A stretch of 64,000 nt of DNA from an uncultured Robinsoniella sp. (GTDB taxonomy: Bacteria > Bacillota > Clostridia > Lachnospirales > Lachnospiraceae): contig UQGG01000004.1 of NCBI GenBank assembly GCA_900540475.1, forward strand, positions 186,001 to 250,000, read 5' to 3'. This document shows positions 41,741 to 50,400 of this stretch, one piece after another. The notes below the pieces were generated by a model. The model was not told the DNA's origin. It saw only the letters and a list, made by a program, of their open reading frames with translations, and did no database searches. How positions within the stretch are numbered: position 1 is the stretch's first letter; each line of letters begins with the position of its first letter. Both the position numbers and the translations under genes were made by a program.

Positions 41741-43363
41741 ATGTTAAATACAAAACCCATCAAAATCATGTTTGTAGATGACGAAGAAAAGATGCGCAAA
41801 CTCCTGCGTATCTGCATGAACTGGGAAGAGCTGGAATACGAAGTCACGGCTGACGCTGCCAGTGCCAATCAGGCTCTGGAAATGATACCGGCTGTGAATC
41901 CAGATGTGATCATTACCGATATAGAAATGCCTTTTATCAATGGTCTGGACTTTGCAGAAATGGTACTGGAAGAATATCCTCAGATCAAGATTGTGGTTCT
42001 GACTGCCCACAATGAATTTGAATATGCCAAACAGGGATTGGAAATCGGCGTATCCGGTTTTCTTTTAAAGCCTTTAAAGCGGGATGAATTAAGCCGCCGA
42101 ATGTGTGAACTCCGGGACTCTCTGCGCCAAGAGCAGCGGGAACTGTATGAACACGCATTACTGCAGAAGAAGTTAGAAGAGAACCGCCAGTTTATTATCC
42201 AGAACTTCCTAAGCAATCTGATGCTCACTCCCCTTTCGGAATCTGCTCTGTGGGAAAATCTCTCCTATTATAAAATTCCCCTTAGCCGCAGCTCAGGGTA
42301 CTATAATATACTCCTGCTAATGCCCATGACTGACCCGGATGTGGAACAGAGCATCCTGCAAAACCTCCAGTGCAGAGAGTTGATTTCTTCTATTGTAAAA
42401 CGCATGAACGGCGTCCTGCTCTTTCAGGACATCCACCAGAACCTGATACTCTTAAGTGAGAATCAAAAGATTAATCTCTACACCTACGGGTCACATTTTT
42501 CATCCCTGACCAAAAGCAAACTTGGCATCAAGCTCTATACCGGGACCGGGAATCCTGTTTCTGATCTGATGGATATCCGCACTTCCTACCGCCAAGCATA
42601 TCAAAATGCCCAGGTTGCCAAATACAGTCATAACAAATCCTTTTTGGCAAACAGCCGTCAGAATCAGGGACACAGCCCTCTTCAAGGGATTATTGACAGC
42701 ATTACCCAGGAACTGCCGCTTTATCTTCAGATTCCCCAAGAAGAATCTTCACTCGCTCAGGTGGCTAAAGCTTTTGATGACCTGGAATCCTTGCCGGACA
42801 GCGCTCTGTCGGATGTTATGGTACTCTCTTTATCCATTATAAATATTATTCTGGCAACCCTGCGGGATAAAGGGATTTCTTATGATGAAATCTATAATAC
42901 CAGCCATCTGCCCTATACCCATATTTTGAAATTAAAAGACGAGAAAAGCATCCGCCAGTATGTTCTTCAGCTGGTCCGGTTCACACTCCACCAGATCGAA
43001 CTCTATACCCATGCAAAAGGAAATAAGCTCATACATTCTATCATGCAGTATATGAATGAAAACCTGAACCAATCCACCTTGTCCCTGAAAAAGATTGCGG
43101 AGATGAACTACGTAAATCCCTCCTATTTAAGCCGTACCTTCAAAGAAGTAACCACAATGAATTTCATGGACTATGTCACTACCATGCGAATAGAAAAAGC
43201 AAAAAAGCTCCTGCGCAGCAGTAATTTAAGAATTTATGAAATTGCAGAAGCGGTGGGAATAACCGACCCTAATTATTTTTCTAAATTTTTTACCAAACAT
43301 ACAAACTGCACACCTACCCAATATAAAGAAGGGAGCCTTAATCATGAAAAACAACAGCTGTAA
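41741..43363 (+). CDS. YesN-type response regulator (receiver plus AraC-type DNA-binding domain)
   Basis: Transcription factor of 540 residues. The receiver domain (1-125) has VDDEEKM, phospho-acceptor Asp60 in VIITDIEMP and Lys in GFLLKPLKRDE. A long middle region (125-420) of unknown fold follows. Two AraC helix-turn-helix motifs end the protein (SLKKIAEMNYVNPSYLSRTFKEV and IYEIAEAVGITDPNYFSKFFTKH). It starts behind AAAGGAAGG. It pairs with the kinase upstream and should activate the divergent ABC transporter operon, where three direct repeats lie. The M20 gene overlaps its end by 20 bases. Confidence 0.94.
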   Translation: MLNTKPIKIMFVDDEEKMRKLLRICMNWEELEYEVTADAASANQALEMIPAVNPDVIITDIEMPFINGLDFAEMVLEEYPQIKIVVLTAHNEFEYAKQGLEIGVSGFLLKPLKRDELSRRMCELRDSLRQEQRELYEHALLQKKLEENRQFIIQNFLSNLMLTPLSESALWENLSYYKIPLSRSSGYYNILLLMPMTDPDVEQSILQNLQCRELISSIVKRMNGVLLFQDIHQNLILLSENQKINLYTYGSHFSSLTKSKLGIKLYTGTGNPVSDLMDIRTSYRQAYQNAQVAKYSHNKSFLANSRQNQGHSPLQGIIDSITQELPLYLQIPQEESSLAQVAKAFDDLESLPDSALSDVMVLSLSIINIILATLRDKGISYDEIYNTSHLPYTHILKLKDEKSIRQYVLQLVRFTLHQIELYTHAKGNKLIHSIMQYMNENLNQSTLSLKKIAEMNYVNPSYLSRTFKEVTTMNFMDYVTTMRIEKAKKLLRSSNLRIYEIAEAVGITDPNYFSKFFTKHTNCTPTQYKEGSLNHEKQQL

Positions 43364-44543
43364 CAGCCATGCCGACACTTCATTTTCCGCTTATCTTGTG
43401 CGACTACGCAGACATCTCCACCAAAATCCCGAACTCAGCGGTCAGGAGATAAGGACATCCTGTTTTATAAAAAATGAACTGGATCAGCTCCACATCCCAT
43501 GGTCTTCCATTGGAGAAACTGATGTGGAAGCACAGATAACCGGAGATATCTTCACGCAGAATCCTTCCTGCAGCCCAAAAACAGTACTTCTGCGGGCAGA
43601 TATGGATGCCCTCCCGGTTACAGAACAGTCCCAGATCTCATATGCTTCACGCACTCCCGGCATCATGCATGCCTGCGGGCATGATGCCCATACTGCAATG
43701 CTTCTGGGTGCGGCAAAGCTCCTGCAGGATCAGGCTGATCGTCTAAAAGGAACGGTCCGTCTGGTCTTCCAGCCGGCGGAAGAAACGGGAGGTGCCACCT
43801 GTTCACTAATCAAAAATGGGTTGTTAGATGGCGCCGATACAGCATTTTCCCTGCATGTGGCTCCTGATCTACCCACCGGCAAAATCAGTATTACAAATGG
43901 CGCCTGCATGGCGGGAGTGGATGACTTTACCATTTCCATCAGCGGTACCGGCGGTCATGGCGCAGCACCTCACCTTGGTACAGATGCTCTCTTGGCAGGC
44001 GCTCATCTTGCAGTTAATCTCCAGGAAATCGTCAGCCGGGAAATGAATCCTCTGGATCCTGTAGTCGTCACTATCGGCACCTTCCATGCCGGGACAAAAG
44101 TAAATATTTTAGCAAAAGATGCCCTCCTATCCGGAAATATACGTTTTTTTAACAAAGCACTCCGGGACTGTTTTCCTTCGGTGCTGAAACGATACGCTGA
44201 CCATACCGCTGCCATGTTCCGCTGTACTGCCGGAACCCGGTATACCCCTTCCCTTCTTCCCGTAATAAATCATCCGGACTGCTGCAATGCTGCGAAAGAC
44301 GCAGCAAGGAAGGTCTGGGGCAGCCCAAACTGGATTGAAAAACCGCCCTGTACCACTTCCGAAGACTTTTCCCGCTATCTGGATATCCTCCCGGGTGTAA
44401 TGGTTTTTCTCGGAACCAATGACGGTACCCGGCGTACCTCCTATGCTCTGCATCATGAATGTTTTGACCTGGATGAAAATGCACTGGAAAACGGCAGTCG
44501 TTTATATGCACAGTATGCCCTTGACTGGCTGGAACAAGTTTAA
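43344..44543 (+). CDS. M20D-type amidohydrolase (aminoacylase/carboxypeptidase family)
   Basis: Cytosolic two-metal hydrolase of 399 residues that cleaves N-acyl or amide bonds; members include hippurate hydrolases and N-acetyl-diaminopimelate deacetylases. Ligand motifs are Cys-His in MHACGHDAH near residue 112, Glu-Glu in QPAEETGG near 145, His in FSLHVAPD near 172 and His in LHHECFD near 373. A dimerisation domain lies in the middle (ISGTGGHGAAPH). Its start lies inside the last codons of the YesN gene (20-base overlap) behind AAGGGAG, so translation is coupled. A hydrolase in a sugar two-component operon is unusual and hints at an N-acylated substrate. Confidence 0.9.
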   Translation: MKNNSCNSHADTSFSAYLVRLRRHLHQNPELSGQEIRTSCFIKNELDQLHIPWSSIGETDVEAQITGDIFTQNPSCSPKTVLLRADMDALPVTEQSQISYASRTPGIMHACGHDAHTAMLLGAAKLLQDQADRLKGTVRLVFQPAEETGGATCSLIKNGLLDGADTAFSLHVAPDLPTGKISITNGACMAGVDDFTISISGTGGHGAAPHLGTDALLAGAHLAVNLQEIVSREMNPLDPVVVTIGTFHAGTKVNILAKDALLSGNIRFFNKALRDCFPSVLKRYADHTAAMFRCTAGTRYTPSLLPVINHPDCCNAAKDAARKVWGSPNWIEKPPCTTSEDFSRYLDILPGVMVFLGTNDGTRRTSYALHHECFDLDENALENGSRLYAQYALDWLEQV

Positions 44544-44572
44544 ATCCGTCCAAATAAAAAAAGGAAAAAATG

Positions 44573-44607
44573 CAGCCCCTGGCTTCCTATAACAAAGCCA
44601 GGGGCTG
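44573..44607. terminator. Bidirectional terminator between M20 and P-loop genes
   Basis: Perfect 13-bp stem CAGCCCCTGGCTT (44573-44585) with AAGCCAGGGGCTG (44595-44607). Read on the minus strand it runs into CATTTTTTCC, and so serves best the P-loop gene that ends at 44628. Confidence 0.8.
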
Positions 44608-44627
44608 TAGACTATAAACAAGCATTT

Positions 44628-45185
44628 TTAATAACAGATTTCTATTACATTCTCAAGACCATTTAAGTCACTCTCGATCTTCTCTTTCAATTTAATGGCA
44701 TCTTCAAAGGACACACCCTGTTCCTCACACCTTGCCATCAGCATTCCATTTGAGATATTTAAATAGACCACAAAATCGCTATCCATAACTACGGTTCCAA
44801 AAATGGGAAATCCCGCCTGGGTCTTAATCTTGCTTTTAACCAGTCTGTCCATTGCCTCCCCTGTTACCGGTGTCCAGGGTGACTGCATAACCTGCTCCAT
44901 CTCTTCCTCTGACAATAAATAGCATATCGCTTCCGCCATGTTGACACAATTTCCAATATAACTGGCAAAGGAAGTTTTCCCGCAGCAGCTTGTCCCAACG
45001 ACACAGATTCTTTTGTCCCCAAACCTTTGCAGGATACTGTTTAAAACGTCCGCTGCTTTATCACTTCCTACTTTTATTTTAACGAAATCACTGCTTTTTA
45101 TGCCAGCCGGATCATCCAAACCTGGAATGGCTATGTATGCTCCATTCTTTCCTGTACAGTCTCTTAAAATCTCTTCTGTCGTCAT
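44628..45185 (-). CDS. P-loop protein of unknown function linked to a GntR/LacI-type repressor
   Basis: Cytosolic protein of 185 residues. Near its middle it has a Walker A-like motif GTSCCGKTS (residues 64-72) at the end of a beta strand RICVVG, so nucleotide binding is likely. No clear Walker B is seen; VVMDSDFVVYL near 140 might serve. The C-terminal third is helical and acidic. I do not recognise the family; small kinase or nucleoside-triphosphatase are possibilities. It starts behind GGAGG, 25 bases after the repressor stop and in one transcript with it, so expression probably follows the repressor's sugar or metabolite signal. Confidence 0.7.
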   Translation of the reverse strand: MTTEEILRDCTGKNGAYIAIPGLDDPAGIKSSDFVKIKVGSDKAADVLNSILQRFGDKRICVVGTSCCGKTSFASYIGNCVNMAEAICYLLSEEEMEQVMQSPWTPVTGEAMDRLVKSKIKTQAGFPIFGTVVMDSDFVVYLNISNGMLMARCEEQGVSFEDAIKLKEKIESDLNGLENVIEICY

Positions 45186-45210
45186 ATTTCCTCCATTTAT
45201 TGACCAATTA

Positions 45211-46287
45211 TCAGGTACTTTTTCCCGGTTTCAAAACAGCTGAGAAGCAATAATCCTCCCGATAACCAGGCTCTTCTATCATTTTTAGTACAATCTCCGC
45301 AGCTTTTCTGCCAAACATTTCCTTGGGATGAATTATAGTTGTGATCTGTTTCCCCATGCCGGCATATTCCGTATCATCAAATCCGGTCACCGCCATATCC
45401 TCCGGAACCCGGATCCCCCTGTCCGCTAAAAACCGGATCAGATAAAAAGCAACCCGGTCAGTATGGCATACCACAGCGGTACAATCCTTTATTTTTTCCC
45501 AGAGCCTGTCTCCCTGTTCCCCTGCAAATATTTCATTTTCCGTCTCACTGGTATACCAGATTACCCGCTCATTATTCACCATCAGTTTCAAATTCAGCAA
45601 TGCGCGCATATAACCTTCATATCTTCTCATACCAGTCTGCTCATCCATCTTACAGATTGCTCCGATATTCCGATGCCCCTTATCAAGCAGATGTTTTACC
45701 AGCAGTTCTCCTCCCCATCTGTCATCAACAGTTACTGCAGAAGCCGGATAGGGCGTATGCAGCGGCTGTGTAAATACTACCGGCAACTGAGAAGTCAGTT
45801 TTTCATACAATCCGTCATTAATCACAGGCAGTGCAGACTTTACCGGCTCCATAATAACTCCCTGCACTCCCCCATCCAGAACGTTGTGCAGAAACTGCTC
45901 TTCCAATAGGATCTGCTGGGAGGATAAAAAAAGCTGCATTCCATAGCCCCTCTGATGTAACGCATCGTGAATCCCCTGTATCAGAAAGGGAAAAAGATAA
46001 TCCCCGGTGCTGTTTACAATCACACCTATGCATCTGCGCTCTTTTCCTTCACTTCGTAAAGGAGGTCCCTGAATCTTCCTGGTTACGTAGGTACCGCTGC
46101 CCTGTACTTTATACAACAGACCTTGATTTTCCAGTACCTTGATCGCCTGCCGGGCAGTCTGGCGGCTAACCGAGAACTTTACACATAATTCTTCCTCTCC
46201 CGGTATTTTCACCCCTCCCGGATAATTTCCGGAATATATCTCATTCTTAAGCCAGTCCGCAACCTGGGAATATTTAAAATTTGCCAT
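45211..46287 (-). CDS. AraR-like repressor (GntR DNA-binding domain fused to LacI-type ligand domain)
   Basis: Transcription factor of 358 residues. The N-terminal GntR winged helix covers about 1-70 (YSQVADWLKNEIYSGNYPGG, then SRQTARQAIKVLENQGLLYK). The rest is a periplasmic-binding-protein-like sensor domain of the LacI type (IGVIVNSTGDYLFPFLIQGI near 85, AVTVDDRWGGELLVKHLLDKGHRNIG near 175, VTGFDDTEYAG near 305). This fusion is that of AraR. The effector is probably a sugar but not identifiable. I chose ATG 46287, behind AAGGAG. It is divergent from nfo and upstream of the P-loop gene. Confidence 0.9.
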   Translation of the reverse strand: MANFKYSQVADWLKNEIYSGNYPGGVKIPGEEELCVKFSVSRQTARQAIKVLENQGLLYKVQGSGTYVTRKIQGPPLRSEGKERRCIGVIVNSTGDYLFPFLIQGIHDALHQRGYGMQLFLSSQQILLEEQFLHNVLDGGVQGVIMEPVKSALPVINDGLYEKLTSQLPVVFTQPLHTPYPASAVTVDDRWGGELLVKHLLDKGHRNIGAICKMDEQTGMRRYEGYMRALLNLKLMVNNERVIWYTSETENEIFAGEQGDRLWEKIKDCTAVVCHTDRVAFYLIRFLADRGIRVPEDMAVTGFDDTEYAGMGKQITTIIHPKEMFGRKAAEIVLKMIEEPGYREDYCFSAVLKPGKST

Positions 46288-46375
46288 GAAAGCTCTCCTT
46301 GTAACATTTGTATTCCTATTATACAAGAGCCTGTTTAAAATTTCAATTCTTCATTCTGCTAATCGTGACTGTTCT

Positions 46376-46435
46376 AGAGCGTGTTTGAAAATTACTTACT
46401 GGCTAATAGCGGGAATGAATTTTCAAACACGCTCT
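46376..46435. repeat. Long inverted repeat, REP- or MITE-like
   Basis: AGAGCGTGTTTGAAAATT (46376-46393) and its exact complement (46418-46435) flank 24 bases. A degenerate extra copy, AGAGCCTGTTTAAAATTT, lies at 46326-46343, and AGAGCGTGTTT recurs near 27055. The element lies between divergent genes, so it is not a terminator. It may be a dispersed palindromic element or an operator. Confidence 0.7.
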
Positions 46436-46510
46436 TGTACCAAATCCGAATAATTCAATTTAGAAAGAATATAATAAATAAAAATAAATATTTACCGAGA
46501 AAGGGGATTT

Positions 46511-47344
46511 ATGCTAAATATCGGGTCACACCTGTCCTCTGCAAAAGGATTTTTACACCTTGGCAAAGATGCCTTAAAAATAGATGCCAACACTTTTCAG
46601 TTCTTCCTGCGAAATCCCAGGGGCACACGGGCGAAAGCCCTGAATCAGGAGGATGTGGATGCCCTGCGGAATTTTCTGGCGGAACATCACTTTGCTCCTA
46701 TTGTTGCCCATGCTCCTTATACCTTAAATCCCTGTTCCTCGAATGCACATGTCCGGGACTTGGCTCAGGAGATGTTCCATGATGACTTGGCGCTTATGAA
46801 ACAACTTCCCGGCAATTATTATAACTTTCATCCCGGAAGCCATCTGGGTCAGGATATGGATACAGCGGTTTCCTTCATTGCTTCGATGTTAAACAGGGAG
46901 TTAAAGCCGGGCCAGCCCACCATGGTCCTGTTGGAAACGATGTCCGGGAAAGGCACGGAAGTAGGCAGAACCTTTCAGGAACTGCGTGCAATCATCGACC
47001 GGGTTGAACTGCAGGAACAGATCGGGGTCTGTTTCGATGCCTGCCACCTCTCGGATTCCGGTTATGATATTGTTCATAACCTGGATGAGGTGCTGGATGA
47101 ATTTGACCGGATTATCGGACTTGGATATCTTCATGCGTTTCATATTAACGACAGCCAGAATCCTCCGGGAAGCCGCAAGGACCGTCACGCATTAATCGGA
47201 GATGGATACATCGGACTGGATACCATCATTGAGATCCTAAATCATCCATTGCTGCGCCATCTTACTTTTATATTGGAGACACCAACGGATCTGGATGGAC
47301 ACGCAGGTGAAATTAAGCTCCTTCGCTCATTGTATCTGGATTAA
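46511..47344 (+). CDS. nfo: Deoxyribonuclease IV (endonuclease IV, AP endonuclease)
   Basis: Zinc-dependent AP endonuclease of 277 residues for base-excision repair. It has the TIM-barrel family motifs: IGSHLSSAKGF at the start, VAHAPYTLNPCS near residue 67, NFHPGSHLG near 102, LLETMSGKGTEVG near 140, CFDACHLSDSGYD near 175, HINDSQNPPGSRKDRH near 212 and FILETPT at the end. Metal ligands His, Glu and Asp are all present. It starts behind AAAGGGG. It is a single gene, divergent from the AraR-like repressor. Confidence 0.96.
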   Translation: MLNIGSHLSSAKGFLHLGKDALKIDANTFQFFLRNPRGTRAKALNQEDVDALRNFLAEHHFAPIVAHAPYTLNPCSSNAHVRDLAQEMFHDDLALMKQLPGNYYNFHPGSHLGQDMDTAVSFIASMLNRELKPGQPTMVLLETMSGKGTEVGRTFQELRAIIDRVELQEQIGVCFDACHLSDSGYDIVHNLDEVLDEFDRIIGLGYLHAFHINDSQNPPGSRKDRHALIGDGYIGLDTIIEILNHPLLRHLTFILETPTDLDGHAGEIKLLRSLYLD

Positions 47345-47376
47345 AAAATATAGAATTGCAAAGCATATGCCGGCAT

Positions 47377-47405
47377 ACCCCAGCGCCAAACCATGACGTT
47401 GGGGT
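47377..47405 (+). terminator. Terminator of nfo
   Basis: ACCCCAGCG (47377-47385) pairs with CGTTGGGGT (47397-47405), with one G-T, followed by GTTT. It is flanked by two copies of the palindrome TATGCCGGCATA (47366-47377 and, one base shorter, 47437-47447), which could also pair with each other. Confidence 0.6.
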
Positions 47406-47454
47406 GTTTACACAACTGAAAATTAAAAAAGTGATATTATGCCGGCATCCGTAA

Positions 47455-50400
47455 TTATTTCATTACCTTGCGGTAATTAACTGTTGAATACGGACCATAG
47501 ATTTTCTTATTCCCCGCCTTACGGTAAGCACGTACTTTATAATAATATGTTTTCTTTTTTGTCAGTTTACTATCCTTATAGGTAAATGTCCTGCCTTTTT
47601 TAATGGTTGCTTTTTTAATGGCTGCTTTTTTAATGATTGCTATTTTATAATAAGTTCCATTTTTTTTGTCTGCACGCCTGATCTCATAGCCGTCTGCACC
47701 GCTCACTTTCTTCCACTGCAGTTTCAGTTTTCTACCGGAAAGATTGGTGACCGAAGATATAACTGCTTTTGCGGGTACCGGTTTCCCGGACTTCACCTTT
47801 GAATATCCACTTTGCACGGTCTTGCCATTGTGCTTGGCATAAGCCCGCACCTTATAATAATATTTCTTGCCGGTCAGCAGCTTTCCATTGACATAAGAAG
47901 TTTTATTACTGCCCTTCACCGTGGCAATCTTACTATAGCTGCCGTTCTTTTTTGCAGATCGGTATATGCGATAGCCATCCGCTCCGGGAACCCTGGACCA
48001 GTTTATTCTTAACTTTTCATAACTTCCGGATTCTACTTTTTTCATTACCGGTACCGCAAGCTTAACTGGCTGAGGTTCAGGCTTGGGTTGGGGTGTTGGT
48101 TCTGGTGACGGCTCTGGCTTAGGCTGTGGTGACGGGTCTGGTTTTGGCTGCGGTGCCGGGTCCGGTTTTGGATCTGGTGTGGGTTCCGGTGTTGGATCCG
48201 GTGTTGGCTCTGGATTAGGCTTATCGGGTTTCTTCTTTAGATCCCTCTGGGCGTTTATAAGGGCTTCCCTTGCAGCATCTACCGAATCCTGTGAAATATT
48301 CTGATCGCTTTCTGCTTCCCTTGCCTTATTCAATGCATCTTGAAATACATTCCAGGTTTCTTCCGTATAATCCTCTTGCCCTGTGATCTTTTCTGCATCC
48401 GATATGGCTTGACGAAGTGCCGTTTTATCAGCTATTCCAGCAGCTTTATCCATATCACTGAGTTTAAACTTCGCCTGTCTGATATAGCAGAGATCGGTTG
48501 TCACGCCCCCCTGCCAGCTCTCGGAAAAGGCTTTATCCCAATGCCCGTAAGAATCCATGATAAAAGTACCGTCGGGCTGGACCACAATTCCCGCATATCC
48601 GGTATCTCCCGACTTCGCATTATTTGCCCAGTCTTCATCAATTAATATCCGGTACTGGCCTTCGTTTTGTTCCATCAGATCCTCGTAAGTGCCAACCCAG
48701 GCCGCCCAGTCACCGGCTTTCCAGTCGTTTCCTCCATCAAACTTTCCATTGCCGTTAAGATCGTAATTTATTTCACGGAATGTAATCAGCAGCCTTCCGC
48801 TCACCGGATCGTAAACGGCTTTATGCCGCTCTCCAGCCAGAGAACCAGGCAGATCCATAGGCCTGCTCCATGTCTCCCCTTCATCCTCTGAATAGATCAG
48901 TGTTGCTGGATTATTGTGAGACTGGCTTCTGGCAAGACCTACAATACGTTTTCCGTCCGGCGAACGGAACATGCCGATTTCACACATCTGATACCCGCTC
49001 TCTATAGAACGGTGTTCACTCAGATAAGGCTCCGGCTCGCTCCATTGTTCCTCTCCGTTTTCATCAAATGTGAGATATGTCTTGTAATTGACATAATCAT
49101 AATTGTGATACACGCCCATCCATTTCTGTATATCATTTCCATTACTGTCTTTTAACTGGATCAGGCTTGCCATTGCCACAATGGATTTGTTCGGAGTACC
49201 ATCCTTATGATTCGTATACCAATGCTTATACTCTGTCCATGTCTCACCCCCGTCATCAGAATAGGACGTATTCCATCCGGTAGCATTGCCTTCCAGATCC
49301 TGCCCCCAGCCCGGACACGCCGTAATCAGCATCAGCCTCTGAGTTCCGTCCTTCAGGTGTATTTTGTACATGGTTGGCGTCTCCTGTGAACCTCTGAAGG
49401 ATTCCGGAGTCTTTTTTTCTACCCATGTTTCCCCGGCATCATAGCTGATCTTCAGGACCAGAGGGCCTTTCCCGTGTCCAACCGGATAGGAGGTTACCAG
49501 TGTCTGGTTATCATCCAGCATCACCATATCCGGCTGTCCTAAATACTGCCGCGGTCCGCCCGGATCTTTATCAATATCGGACAGGTATTTTTCATCCAGT
49601 TCATAGACCGGAAGTTTATTCGAGATGGCTAATTTTTTCGTGATCACTACCGTTACGAAATCCCGGTATCCGGAAGCCCTGTTTTCCACAGTTATGGTAA
49701 CACTTCCCTTTTTATGTGCGGTAACCAGCCCTTTTTCATCTACCGATGCTGTCCCGGGATCACTGGAAGTATACTCGATGGTCTTATCATCCTGATCACT
49801 GATCAGATTTGTCTGTATGGCAAAATGCTCTTCTACGTTTAGCTCCTTGTAGGTTTCCTGAATGTTCAACCCCTTCGTCTGCATGATGGAAACGATTTCT
49901 TCTGTTGACAGCACTCTGTTAAATATCTTCAGTTCATCGATTTTTCCGGTAAACCCGTTTCCTCCGATTATATCCACCGGGCATGGGAACTCATGGTTGA
50001 CGGTCCATCCATTTGTCTGTATCAATGTACCGTTTATATACATGGAAAGCCCGCTTGTTTTATCCTGTGTCCAAGCCACATGAACCCAGGTATCGGCTGG
50101 AAATACATAATTAAATGTCAGTACATCTCCGCTTCCCGTTCCAACATGTACACCCGCTTTCTCTCGGTTATCTGCCAGCCGCACATCAAAAGAATAATTT
50201 CCGTCGTTACTCATGAAAACGGAGTTTCGTTCAGGATCTTTTGTGCTGTTCATCACCCAGTAGCCTACTGTCCAGGTATCAGAAAGACCGGAATTTCCTT
50301 GTAAACGAACTGATTTATCAGCCTCTGTAATCGTCAGCGCTTTTTCCGATCTGCCCGGAGAAAGTACCGCTCCCTGGTTGATGCCGTCTCTCCTTCCCCA

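Noticed and set aside
46376..46435. Inverted repeat as a terminator
   Set aside because: It lies between two divergent gene starts and has no T tract; no transcript would need to end there.
46381..46782. Open frame of 133 codons overlapping the nfo start
   Set aside because: It begins inside the inverted repeat and runs in another frame through nfo, whose homology is full length.
48083..48304. Gly/Ser-rich open frame on the plus strand
   Set aside because: It is the complement of the Pro/Asp/Glu linker coding region of the giant secreted enzyme.
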